Shown: positions 30,999-38,146 of the stretch, piece after piece | Position numbering within the stretch: position 1 is the stretch's first letter | Layout of the letters: each line of letters begins with the position of its first letter | Virus record (IMG/VR): IMGVR_UViG_3300030119_000996 | Span: 1-39,901 of that record | DNA from: a virus | DNA length: 39,901 nucleotides | Strand: one strand, 5' to 3' | Notes under the pieces: model-generated | What the model was told of the DNA's origin: nothing | The model's database searches: none | What the model saw: the letters and a program-made list of their open reading frames with translations, nothing else | Program-made: the position numbers and the translations under genes

Positions 30999-31288
30999 TC
31001 ATGTGCTCCTGTATTTGCGTTGATGGGAAACCATGTCATGGCACGGCGGCCGGTGATTTGGCAGTGCCGGGCCGGGCCGTTGGTGATGAAACCGGATTGC
31101 CGAAGTTCGGGCAGGCGCTTGTGTGCTTTGATGTCGATCAGGTCTTCAATCTCCCGCGCGGTCAGGCCAGGCAATGCGGTCACCGCTTCCAGGCAACGAT
31201 TGCGTTGCATTTGCGCGACACCGCTGGATTCGATCTGGCTACCGGCCAGTACGGATGTCAACGGATCGTCCGTTCGATGGTTTTGCAT
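30989..31288 (-). CDS. winged-helix DNA-binding protein
   Basis: A 99-residue protein. Residues about 28-80 (Leu-Glu-Ala-Val-Thr-Ala-Leu-Pro-Gly-Leu-Thr-Ala-Arg-Glu-Ile-Glu ... Leu-Arg-Gln-Ser-Gly-Phe-Ile-Thr) form a helix-turn-helix followed by a wing (Arg-His-Cys-Gln-Ile-Thr-Gly-Arg-Arg-Ala). Looks like a small phage regulator or DNA-binding accessory; target unknown. ATG at 31288 has GAGG nine bases upstream; the open frame up to 31375 runs into the tRNA-like RNA region and is not counted. Confidence 0.65.
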   Translation of the reverse strand: MQNHRTDDPLTSVLAGSQIESSGVAQMQRNRCLEAVTALPGLTAREIEDLIDIKAHKRLPELRQSGFITNGPARHCQITGRRAMTWFPINANTGAHECH

Positions 31289-31333
31289 CGGGGGTATCCT
31301 CGTGGTTTGATGTGGCGTTGTATGGGTTACCAA

Positions 31334-31441
31334 AGCGACGACCGGGGATCGAACCCGGATTGGACTGGAAATCACAGCTATCCAACATGAACACGGAACT
31401 AAAATCGTGATTCACACTCTCCCGTTGAGAGTTACCGTCGC
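31334..31441 (-). tRNA. tRNA-like cloverleaf, unusual or degenerate
   Basis: Seven-base-pair acceptor (GCGACGG at 31441-31435 and TCGTCGC at 31341-31335), then TA, a D-arm-like hairpin (ACTCTC and GAGAGT arms), and a canonical T arm with CCGGG/CCCGG and a TTCGATC loop directly before the 3' acceptor strand. These parts are clear. The middle is longer than normal: two consecutive hairpins occur, one with loop TTTTAGT (would give anticodon UUA) on a CACGA/CGTG stem with one extra base, and one containing TTTCCAG (would give UCC) on a TTGGA/TCCAA stem. The total is about 108 bases. CCA is not encoded. I cannot assign an amino acid; it may be a decayed tRNA or a tRNA mimic. Confidence 0.4.
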
Positions 31442-31629
31442 ATGTGCCCGGCATCACACCGGGCCAAGGTCATCCGTGGATCGGCACCCGCTTGACCAGA
31501 CGGGCGAAAGTGAGATCAGCCATATCGCGCTCTCACGGATTACGCGCCGAGCAGATTCCGGGGGTTCGGAAGTTTGAGCGGTGAAGAACAAATCCCGCTA
31601 CGTCAATCTGCCCGGACTCATGCACAACA
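31442..31629 (-). other. structured non-coding stretch upstream of the tRNA-like element
   Basis: Read on the minus strand, several short perfect hairpins follow each other: GTGAGA/TCTCAC, CCCG/CGGG and GCCCGG/CCGGGC (around 31446-31464), and an outer pairing ATCCGTG/CACGGAT (31539-31533 and 31479-31473). A short open frame of 17 codons starting at 31522 (Met-Ala-Asp-Leu-Thr-Phe) reads through part of it. A variant of the dispersed 11-mer lies at 31555-31564. Together with the tRNA-like unit it makes a structured transcript of about 230 bases between the nuclease gene and the winged-helix gene. Confidence 0.4.
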
Positions 31630-32445
31630 TCAGGAGCCCTCGAGCATGCGAATGTCTTCATAGCCGGTGGGCCAGTGATCGGTTTGTCGGCAAGCCATAA
31701 GCCGTTCGATGGCGGCTTGATTGCTAACCTGGGCTATCGCCAGGGAGACGGGTGTTAACCGCCAGACACCGCAGCGATACGGTTCTTTTTTCTCAATGGC
31801 CACGATGTGAACCGGAACCTGAATGCCAATGACTTTGGCAAGCACCGCCTGGTAAAAGGCCAGTTGATTCATATAGCGATACCGCCTGGCATCAGCTTCA
31901 AACCATGTCAGATCATCACAGGTCTTAAGGTCGACAATACCGCGATGCGGATGCAGCCAGTCGAGTCGGATTTGGCAAGGCAAACCGCAGTAATCGGTGC
32001 GCATAACACCTTCGGCACGGCCATAGAGCAGCAGGTCCACAGCCTCGTCATTCATCGAAATCCCGCTGGCCATGTTTTCAATGAGATCAATCTGGTCATT
32101 GGACAGAACAGGTTTGCCCTGGATATCAGCCCACTCACGAAATGCCTTGGTGTTGGAACCGAAGGGACGACCTGTGGACGGATTGATCGGCCCACCCAGA
32201 GCAAATTCAGATTCATACACATCACGGCCTTCAAGAATCCGGCAGTGTGTTGCACGGCCAACCAGATAGGCACTCGAATCCTGATCTGCCATCAGGCCAG
32301 TGCGTTTCTTGTGATACAGCCACGGGCATTTCATAAAATCCAGAAGCTGGTGGCTGCTGAGAAAATCCTTGGCCTTGCCGTGGTATTCAGCGGCAGGTTC
32401 GGTTTCAAGGACGTCCAGGTCGATGTGGAGAGCATTGTCATTCAT
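31630..32445 (-). CDS. PD-(D/E)XK exonuclease (RecE/DUF3799-like)
   Basis: A 271-residue nuclease. Residues Ser-Ser-His-Gln-Leu-Leu-Asp-Phe-Met-Lys-Cys-Pro-Trp-Leu-Tyr (30-44), Val-Gly-Arg-Ala-Thr-His (62-67), Ile-Arg-Leu-Asp-Trp-Leu (159-164) and Ile-Val-Asp-Leu-Lys-Thr (170-175) give the family's G-x-A-x-H, D and D-x-K catalytic positions. Such enzymes chew back duplex ends to make single strands for an annealing protein; the Sak4-like ATPase downstream fits this. The start overlaps the stop of the sigma factor gene (ATGA) and has a GAGGTG ribosome site. It is the first gene after bipartite repeat copy B. Confidence 0.85.
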   Translation of the reverse strand: MNDNALHIDLDVLETEPAAEYHGKAKDFLSSHQLLDFMKCPWLYHKKRTGLMADQDSSAYLVGRATHCRILEGRDVYESEFALGGPINPSTGRPFGSNTKAFREWADIQGKPVLSNDQIDLIENMASGISMNDEAVDLLLYGRAEGVMRTDYCGLPCQIRLDWLHPHRGIVDLKTCDDLTWFEADARRYRYMNQLAFYQAVLAKVIGIQVPVHIVAIEKKEPYRCGVWRLTPVSLAIAQVSNQAAIERLMACRQTDHWPTGYEDIRMLEGS

Positions 32446-33083
32446 TGGGTCACCTCTTTGTTACCGGGTTCACTCTCTACATCTGCAGTTGGGGCAAAAG
32501 TGTTGCGCTCTTCATTCCAAACTTCCATACCGGCCTTGATAAACCGCTCACGGATGCGACCGATGATGCGACTCATGGAACAACGGTGAACCCCGATGCG
32601 GTCAGCTACTTCGCTTGGCGAATAGACCATCAGCAACCGGGCAATATGCTGGTCGCGTTTGGAAAGACGCGTAATCGCTGACTGCATGTCCAAACGCAGT
32701 GTGCTCAGATCTTGCTCGCTGAGTTGGCCTTGCCTTGGATCGTTGCCTGTGGGTTGAAACTCAGATGCCACTTCGTCAAAGCTCAATGGGGTGTCGGACG
32801 CATGGCGCAACTGCGTGCAACGTTGCCGCATGACGTAAAGGACATAGCGATCCAGCACGCGATTGATGAACGTCTCACGTTTGGCCAGGGACGGGTTGAA
32901 CCGTCTGAACGCTGTGAGCAGTTCAATCACCATGTCGTTGCGAACGTCTTCCTGGTCCTCGTCGGACAGGTCGAACTGGAACCGCAACTTCTGAACACGA
33001 AAGTCAATTCGTGCCATCGCATAGTCGTCGATTGGTTGGGTTGTGGGGTTGGAAGAAGGGGTAAGGTTGGTGGGTAATGCCAT
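32442..33083 (-). CDS. sigma-70-like (ECF-type) factor
   Basis: A 213-residue sigma factor. Region 2 (about 23-92) includes Asp-Leu-Ser-Asp-Glu-Asp-Gln-Glu-Asp-Val-Arg-Asn-Asp-Met and an aromatic/basic helix; region 4 (about 134-182) has Ser-Pro-Ser-Glu-Val-Ala-Asp-Arg-Ile-Gly-Val-His-Arg-Cys-Ser-Met-Ser-Arg-Ile, a clear helix-turn-helix for -35 recognition. There is no region 3, as in ECF factors. The start at 33083 has GGGAG eight bases upstream; an ATG at 33113 does not. The last 20 codons contain bipartite repeat copy B. Could redirect host RNA polymerase to phage promoters. Confidence 0.82.
   Translation of the reverse strand: MALPTNLTPSSNPTTQPIDDYAMARIDFRVQKLRFQFDLSDEDQEDVRNDMVIELLTAFRRFNPSLAKRETFINRVLDRYVLYVMRQRCTQLRHASDTPLSFDEVASEFQPTGNDPRQGQLSEQDLSTLRLDMQSAITRLSKRDQHIARLLMVYSPSEVADRIGVHRCSMSRIIGRIRERFIKAGMEVWNEERNTFAPTADVESEPGNKEVTQ
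32477..32508 (-). promoter_or_regulatory. bipartite repeat, copy B (candidate phage promoter)
   Basis: GCGCAAC, nine variable bases, CCAACTGCAGATGTAG on the minus strand, inside the end of the sigma factor gene and about 32 bp upstream of the nuclease start at 32445. Same blocks and spacing as copies A and C. As coding sequence it reads Asn-Thr-Phe-Ala-Pro-Thr-Ala-Asp-Val, but the blocks are conserved at sites that are not coding, so the conservation is at DNA level. Confidence 0.55.
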
Positions 33084-33265
33084 CTGCAAAACTCCCGTAC
33101 GAGGGTCAGTCATCGCGACCCACGGCGGGCCGCACCGACCTCCGGGCGTTTTGCAGATAATGGCGCAAAAAAATCTGCAAAAAATGCAAATGGTTATTCA
33201 GATGTCATTTGCGCGCACAAAAAAAGCTTTTGCACTTGCGCATTCTGGGCGTAACTGCAAAAGCT
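33082..33265. promoter_or_regulatory. operator-like repeat cluster upstream of the sigma gene
   Basis: ATCTGCAAAA occurs exactly at 33082-33091, 33173-33182 and, inverted, at 33149-33158; CTGCAAAA follows at 33255-33262. The copies at 33149 and 33173 form a perfect 10-bp inverted repeat with a 14-base gap. A second perfect 10-bp inverted repeat, AGCTTTTGCA at 33225-33234 and its complement at 33256-33265, closes the cluster. The stretch is A+T-rich with several T and A runs and lies between the end of the unknown gene at 33288 and the sigma factor start. This is the make-up of a repressor/activator control region; the protein that binds is not identified. Confidence 0.65.
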
Positions 33266-33287
33266 CGTTGGATTGGGCACGCGATGG

Positions 33288-34250
33288 CTACTTGCCGTAG
33301 CGTAAAATCTCCTCAGGATCGTTGGCGATTTCATAGAGTATCTTGAGCTGCGGATCAGCTCTAAAGCACCGGGTGATGTTGTGCGGCTGAAGTCCTGTCA
33401 ACCTGGCCAATTCTGTCTTGGTCAGAAAGAGCACCAGCTTCGTGCCTCTGCCGGCATCACGGTTGAACACCACGCCATCTCGGGACGAACGGATATGCTC
33501 CAGCAGAGCGACCTTGACCTTTTCGGCCTTGGCCATCAATTCCGCACGCTTGGCCAAAGGTTTCTTTTTCCGGTAGTTGCTAGGCAGTGTGATCTGGACC
33601 ATCTGGGCAAACCCCTGCATGTATTTTTCCCATGCAGGGGTTTCATAAAATGCATTGTCCTCGGGCTCGATCACTTCACTCAATGGCACGAACAGCATCT
33701 TCTTCGACCGGGCCAGCGCGTCGATCTGGCTATTCCAGTTCATGCGACTGGGCGTGAGTAGAATGGCACCGGGTCGGTCACAATGGGCTTGCAACTGCAA
33801 CAACTCATCCCGAAGTATCCTTGGGTGTTGGCACAGCATCAGGTAAACCGGAAAACTCGCCGACTGTTGAGGCTCCCAGTTTCCGATCTGCAGGAACCGC
33901 GCATTCTGATCAACAGGTGTCTTGGCGATGTTGACACCATCCAACACCTTGCAGAGCATCGAACGCACATCCCGCAGATTCAACTGATATAAAACCGCAT
34001 CGGCACTGGTCAGACGAAGACGATGCCGGTAGTCATCCGGATCGATGGCCACGACATCGTCCTGCGCATGACGGATGATCTTCATCGGTTGACCATGGCG
34101 ACGCGGGTTCGGATAAGACGTGGCCATGACATCAAGCGGCTGGAGGAATGGCAGCACTGCATCCACGCAGTCGGTCGCCACCTGCTGCCATTCCACCATC
34201 ACCGCAGTTCTGTCAGAGCGCGTCTCAAGCCATCGCCAAAACGGCTTCAT
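33288..34250 (-). CDS. unknown protein, second gene of a cargo pair
   Basis: A 320-residue protein I do not recognise by name. The middle has His-Arg-Leu-Arg-Leu-Thr-Ser-Ala-Asp-Ala-Val-Leu-Tyr-Gln-Leu-Asn-Leu and Phe-Pro-Val-Tyr-Leu-Met-Leu; the C-terminus (about 280-320) has Leu-Thr-Lys-Thr-Glu-Leu-Ala-Arg-Leu-Thr-Gly-Leu-Gln-Pro-His-Asn-Ile-Thr-Arg, an HTH-like element. Lys/Arg-rich in between (about 220-250). It overlaps the upstream partner gene by 26 bp, so the two are co-translated. GGAG nine bases before the ATG at 34250 decides the start. A perfect 13-bp hairpin lies in frame (33609-33643). Cargo position suggests a defence, immunity or regulatory pair, which is inference. Confidence 0.65.
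   Translation of the reverse strand: MKPFWRWLETRSDRTAVMVEWQQVATDCVDAVLPFLQPLDVMATSYPNPRRHGQPMKIIRHAQDDVVAIDPDDYRHRLRLTSADAVLYQLNLRDVRSMLCKVLDGVNIAKTPVDQNARFLQIGNWEPQQSASFPVYLMLCQHPRILRDELLQLQAHCDRPGAILLTPSRMNWNSQIDALARSKKMLFVPLSEVIEPEDNAFYETPAWEKYMQGFAQMVQITLPSNYRKKKPLAKRAELMAKAEKVKVALLEHIRSSRDGVVFNRDAGRGTKLVLFLTKTELARLTGLQPHNITRCFRADPQLKILYEIANDPEEILRYGK
33609..33643. repeat. perfect inverted repeat inside an unknown gene
   Basis: AAACCCCTGCATG (33609-33621) and its exact complement (33631-33643) around a nine-base spacer. It encodes Thr-Pro-Ala-Trp-Glu-Lys-Tyr-Met-Gln-Gly-Phe. It is the third perfect inverted repeat of this kind found inside a coding region of this element. Confidence 0.85.
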
Positions 34251-35430
34251 CGGCATGGACTCCTTCGCCAGTGACTTTGACGAACCCACGCTTGGTCAGC
34301 CAATCATGAATCATCGAATTATCCGTCTCACGGTCAAACGTCGCGGTATTGGGCGGTGTGATTGTCACACAGCGTTCGCGCCCACCGACAAACGTGACCT
34401 TGAACTTGGCCTTGATCAGCCTGGTGCTGGACTGTTCGTCCTGCAGCTCGCGTTGCTGATGTTTTAAGGCCACAAACACGTCGTCCGCTCGCCGGATTTC
34501 AATATCTCGCTGATTGCTGCTGTGTTGAATGTGAAGCTCGTAGAGCACAATGCCGGTGATACCCGCTACATCAGCACACGTCAGTGAAGCGCGCGCGTTT
34601 TCAATCAGGGGCAGTAGTGAGTATTTTTCGATGATGTTGCCAAAGCAGAAGAAGTCATCATCAGCAAACAGGTGCCTGCCGAACAACTGGCAGTAGATTT
34701 CCCGTTCGCCTTTGGTGTCGGCATAGATCGCCAGTTCACCCGTTTGGGGGTAATAGATCAAGACATCGAATTTTTCAGGCCGATAGAAGACGCTGCCCGA
34801 ATCGCCATCCACCTCCACCGTGCCTTCACGCTTGATGCGTTGTCCATGACGCACGAGGAACCAGAACCCATCCTCACGCGGGAAAGGGAAGACCCGCGCA
34901 CCACGTCCTTTTTTCTTGAACTCGAACCATTTGTTTAGATCATTTTCCAACGCAATGACAGTGTCCGTCTCAGGAAACATCAGGCTCGGGCGATTCACCT
35001 CGGTGGTGAAGAACGACTGGAATGTCTTGGGGCGGACACGATTCTGCTCGGCATGAACACGTTCAAGAATATTCGGATCAATCAGCCATACGCGCAACGT
35101 CAGGTCTTCAGGCGTGGGGTCCTCAACACCCAGGTCGACGCCAAACTCCTGAATCTCCTCAAGGATGCGGTCGTAGCAATCGGCGTCGGCTAAGCCATCG
35201 ACAAAAAAGAGAGCATCAAGCAATGATTCAGGCGTGTCGATACTCGGCGACATCAGAATTTTGGCCAGCGAGGTGTGATCAAAATGATCGGGGTTGGCTG
35301 GCCAGGACATGCCGCGCTGGCCCGTTAAAAAATCCCGGTAAGGATTAAGAAATTGCATCAACAGTTGGGTGTTGATCCGCTTGAGAATCGCGACGTTCGT
35401 AAAACGCTTGAGTCGTAATGTTTGAGCCAC
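34225..35430 (-). CDS. unknown protein, first gene of a cargo pair
   Basis: A 401-residue protein, not recognised by name. It begins Met-Ala-Gln-Thr-Leu-Arg-Leu-Lys-Arg-Phe-Thr-Asn-Val-Ala-Ile-Leu-Lys-Arg-Ile and continues with a helical region containing Leu-Leu-Asp-Ala-Leu-Phe-Phe-Val-Asp; the middle has Trp-Phe-Glu-Phe-Lys-Lys-Lys-Gly-Arg-Gly and Phe-Trp-Phe-Leu-Val-Arg-His-Gly, then Tyr-Ala-Asp-Thr-Lys-Gly-Glu-Arg. I recall proteins with the same beginning in scattered bacteria, always uncharacterised. The GTG start at 35430 is chosen for an AAGGAG six bases upstream; earlier starts (35451, 35508) lack one. With the overlapping next gene it forms an isolated pair between recombinase module and phage control region. 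Confidence 0.65.
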   Translation of the reverse strand: MAQTLRLKRFTNVAILKRINTQLLMQFLNPYRDFLTGQRGMSWPANPDHFDHTSLAKILMSPSIDTPESLLDALFFVDGLADADCYDRILEEIQEFGVDLGVEDPTPEDLTLRVWLIDPNILERVHAEQNRVRPKTFQSFFTTEVNRPSLMFPETDTVIALENDLNKWFEFKKKGRGARVFPFPREDGFWFLVRHGQRIKREGTVEVDGDSGSVFYRPEKFDVLIYYPQTGELAIYADTKGEREIYCQLFGRHLFADDDFFCFGNIIEKYSLLPLIENARASLTCADVAGITGIVLYELHIQHSSNQRDIEIRRADDVFVALKHQQRELQDEQSSTRLIKAKFKVTFVGGRERCVTITPPNTATFDRETDNSMIHDWLTKRGFVKVTGEGVHADEAVLAMA

Positions 35431-35621
35431 CAAGGACTCCTTCCCCCGCATCGGGCAGAACAGAAACAGATTGTCCCGGACCAATCCATGGCCCACTGCC
35501 AGTGCCAAGCAAGGTGTGTGCCAAAACGGCCAAATGATTAAAGGATGTTTTGGTGTTGAGTTATAAATCCCGGCACAGGCTAGCCTATCTGCCTTGACGT
35601 GCGTTCAGCCACAATAACCTG

Positions 35622-36029
35622 TCACTGTGGCAGACACGAGGCCAACTGCTTCCACAGACGCCGTTGCTTTCGCCAATCGAATTGAGCCACGATGGGGCGC
35701 ACATCGCGCTCGGTGACTGGGTCCTTGCCTTGGGTGATGGGTGGTAGATGCAGGATGTCCTCCTGGATGTCCGGAGCCAGGTACAGCAGGTTCATGATCT
35801 GGGTGACGCGAGCGCGGGTGATGTAGCCCAACTCGGCCAACTGAGCCTGGTCGGCAATGGCACCTTCGTGGATGAGCCGATCGAACTTGATCGCCAATGC
35901 CATGAGGCGCGAAAGCCGTGGGACGCGATGATTCGGCGTGTCGCGGATCGGGGCGGGACCAGGCTTGAGCTCCCGCTTGCCCTTGTTGGCCGTCGCAAAA
36001 TGAATCTTATGCAAAACAGTGTTGGACAT
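35622..36029 (-). CDS. HTH protein of the recombinase module
   Basis: A 135-residue basic protein with Val-Pro-Arg-Leu-Ser-Arg-Leu-Met-Ala-Leu-Ala-Ile-Lys-Phe (about 36-49), a helix-turn-helix (about 58-82; Gln-Ala-Gln-Leu-Ala-Glu-Leu-Gly-Tyr-Ile-Thr-Arg-Ala-Arg-Val-Thr-Gln-Ile-Met-Asn) and Leu-Ala-Pro-Asp-Ile-Gln-Glu-Asp-Ile-Leu. The ending Trp-Arg-Lys-Gln-Arg-Arg-Leu-Trp follows. Relatives, from memory, stand next to serine recombinase and DUF2924 genes in planctomycetes and some proteobacteria; a ParB-like or recombinase-regulating role is likely. It overlaps the recombinase gene end by 23 bp and has a GGAG ribosome site. Confidence 0.75.
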   Translation of the reverse strand: MSNTVLHKIHFATANKGKRELKPGPAPIRDTPNHRVPRLSRLMALAIKFDRLIHEGAIADQAQLAELGYITRARVTQIMNLLYLAPDIQEDILHLPPITQGKDPVTERDVRPIVAQFDWRKQRRLWKQLASCLPQ

Positions 36030-37578
36030 CAGTGCTCCGTTGGTTTTCAGGTGACAGTGTGCTTATGCCAGCAGCGTGGTAAGTCAATGCAATGGTCTCG
36101 TCCTTGCCGTCATATTCGATGCGTTCAATCAGCAGGTGAACCAACTTGGCTTTGTCTGCTGGTGACATCGTCTCCCAAACCGGATGGAAGGATTCGATGG
36201 CACCCGTCAATTCATCTGGATTGAGCATGCGGTGGCGAATGGCGACGATCTGAGCATTGATCTCCTGGATAATTTCCTGCTGTTCATGAATTCGGCTCTG
36301 CAATTGATCCAATTGCCGCGTGGCCCGCTCGTCGTAACCGGCCCGTGCGGACAATTCACCAATCTGGCCGCTTAGCTGCTTGATCGTTTTCTCGACATCG
36401 GTGCGTTGTTTTTCGTGCTTGGTGATTTCATCCTGAAGATGGGCCTGCGTGGTGCAGAGCGCATCGTGCAGGATGTCCTGATCCTGGCCGAGATTTTTGA
36501 TCTGCTCGACGACAAAATCCTCCAGCTGCTTGGCGGGTAAGGATGGGGCGGGGCACTCATCCCAGCCTTTTTTCTGAGCCTTGATGCAGACGTAGTACCG
36601 ATACCGTTTGCTACCGCGTGTGGCAAAGTGATGGCTCATGGCACATCCACATGCCTTGCACCGCACCAGCCCTTTGAGCAAAGCGCCATGCTTGTTGCGG
36701 CTGTGTTTGCCCCCGGAATTCCGATTGCGTCGTAACAGCCCCTGGACACGGGCAAACAGGTCCTCGTCGATGATCGCTTCATGCTCGCCATCATGGATTT
36801 CGCTTTTGTATGTGATTTTTCCAAGGTAAACCACGTTGGTGAGTACTTTCTGCAAGGCGGATTTGTCATATTCCGCACCACCACGCATCGTGCCTTTCAA
36901 GGTTTCGTACTGCTTGGTCTTCCAGCCTCGCTTCTTGATGGCGCGAAGCGTGGGCAGCATTGAGCCGTTCTTCAGGTACATCTGATAGATGGAGCGGACC
37001 CTTTTAGCCTCCTCATCGTTTACCAGGATTCGCGTGCCACGTTTGTCGCGGACGCGGTCATAACCCAAAATCGGTGGGCCACCGGTCCATTTACCCTTGC
37101 GACGGGCCGCCGCAATCTTGTCCCGCGTGCGTTCGGAGATGATCTCACGTTCAAACTGGGCAAAACTCAACAGAATGTTCAACGTCAATCGGCCCATGCT
37201 GCTGGTCGTGTTGAACTGCTGCGTGACGCTGACAACCGACACTTTCTGAGCATCGAGCGACTCCATAATCTTGGCAAAGTCCATCAGGCTACGGCTGAGA
37301 CGGTCGATTTTGTACACGATGATGCAATCAATTTTGCCTTCAGCGATATCATTCATCAGTCGCTGAAATGCCGGGCGATCTGTGTTGCCGCCAGAGAAAC
37401 CCGCATCGTCATACCGCTCATCAAGGCATATCCAGCCCTCATGCTTCTGGCTACGGATGTAGGCTTCGCCGGAATCGCGTTGGGCATCGAGTGAATTGAA
37501 ATCGAGATCGAGATTCTCATCCGTACTCTTGCGGGTGTAGATCGCACAGCGCACCGGATCGGGCTTATCCTGGCTCAT
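36007..37578 (-). CDS. large serine recombinase (site-specific integrase)
   Basis: A 523-residue large serine recombinase. The catalytic domain (about 8-160) shows Ala-Ile-Tyr-Thr-Arg-Lys-Ser (12-18) with nucleophile Ser18, Asp-Arg-Leu-Ser-Arg (about 92-96) and Glu-Arg-Glu-Ile-Ile-Ser-Glu-Arg. The recombinase domain includes Gly-Tyr-Asp and Thr-Asn-Val-Val-Tyr-Leu-Gly-Lys-Ile; a zinc ribbon has Cys-Lys-Ala-Cys-Gly-Cys-Ala-Met ... Cys-Pro-Ala-Pro; a coiled coil (about 375-450) follows. It is the only integrase visible, so it likely inserts the element. The ATG overlaps the DUF2924 stop (ATGA), indicating a single operon. Confidence 0.92.
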   Translation of the reverse strand: MSQDKPDPVRCAIYTRKSTDENLDLDFNSLDAQRDSGEAYIRSQKHEGWICLDERYDDAGFSGGNTDRPAFQRLMNDIAEGKIDCIIVYKIDRLSRSLMDFAKIMESLDAQKVSVVSVTQQFNTTSSMGRLTLNILLSFAQFEREIISERTRDKIAAARRKGKWTGGPPILGYDRVRDKRGTRILVNDEEAKRVRSIYQMYLKNGSMLPTLRAIKKRGWKTKQYETLKGTMRGGAEYDKSALQKVLTNVVYLGKITYKSEIHDGEHEAIIDEDLFARVQGLLRRNRNSGGKHSRNKHGALLKGLVRCKACGCAMSHHFATRGSKRYRYYVCIKAQKKGWDECPAPSLPAKQLEDFVVEQIKNLGQDQDILHDALCTTQAHLQDEITKHEKQRTDVEKTIKQLSGQIGELSARAGYDERATRQLDQLQSRIHEQQEIIQEINAQIVAIRHRMLNPDELTGAIESFHPVWETMSPADKAKLVHLLIERIEYDGKDETIALTYHAAGISTLSPENQRSTDVQHCFA

Positions 37579-38090
37579 TCAGATTCCTCGCTTGTCGCTA
37601 TGTCGAAAAACTTGTACCCATTCCAATGCCCACCTGTGATTGCGTGGGCTACCGCAGACAGGCTCTTGTACCGCCTGCCATCGTAGGCAAACCCGTTATC
37701 AAGGACATCGACGACATATTGGTGGCCCTTGTAAACCCGTATGAGTTGGCCACCTGGCATCGGCAACCTTGCATCATGCGTTCTCTTGCCATATTTGCGT
37801 GCGGGTTGCTGGACATCGGCAGGTCGATCCAGCAAGGCCATTGCCATGTCCTTGGGTGGGATCACCCGCAAATCCTGATCGCGTGCCAGTTGCTTGGCAC
37901 GGCGTTGGGCTCGTTCTGACAGGCCACCTTCAGCCAGGGCCTGGATACGCCATGCACACCGTCGGATCAGCCACTGCCTGTTGCAACTGCGAGACAGTTC
38001 GCCGTACAGATCCGCATACCGCTTCCGCAGTTGCCTGGGCGGCATGTGCTTCAAGGCCAACAGTTCGTTTTCAATGGGGGTTGGTTTCAA
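37575..38090 (-). CDS. DUF2924 family protein
   Basis: A 171-residue basic protein with the DUF2924 layout: Leu-Arg-Lys-Arg-Tyr-Ala-Asp-Leu-Tyr-Gly-Glu (about 21-31), Trp-Leu-Ile-Arg-Arg-Cys-Ala-Trp-Arg-Ile-Gln (40-50), Glu-Gly-Gly-Leu-Ser-Glu-Arg-Ala, and the C-terminal Arg-Leu-Pro-Met-Pro-Gly ... Val-Tyr-Lys-Gly ... Asn-Gly-Phe-Ala-Tyr-Asp-Gly-Arg ... Ser-Leu-Ser-Ala-Val-Ala ... Gly-x-His-Trp-Asn-Gly. The family is known as a partner of large serine recombinases; its biochemical role is not established. The start appears to be TTG at 38090 with GGACG eight bases upstream. The stop couples to the recombinase start. Confidence 0.88.
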   Translation of the reverse strand: MKPTPIENELLALKHMPPRQLRKRYADLYGELSRSCNRQWLIRRCAWRIQALAEGGLSERAQRRAKQLARDQDLRVIPPKDMAMALLDRPADVQQPARKYGKRTHDARLPMPGGQLIRVYKGHQYVVDVLDNGFAYDGRRYKSLSAVAHAITGGHWNGYKFFDIATSEESE

Positions 38091-38146
38091 TGCTCAAACG
38101 TCCTTTCTCACGTTGTTAACCGCTTGGTTGTGGACACACTGAGCCA

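Noticed and set aside
31334-31441. A functional ochre-suppressor tRNA for a recoded phage
   Set aside because: The UUA-bearing arm has an extra base and six linker bases before it, and no gene in the window contains an in-frame stop that would need suppression; kept only as a tRNA-like element.
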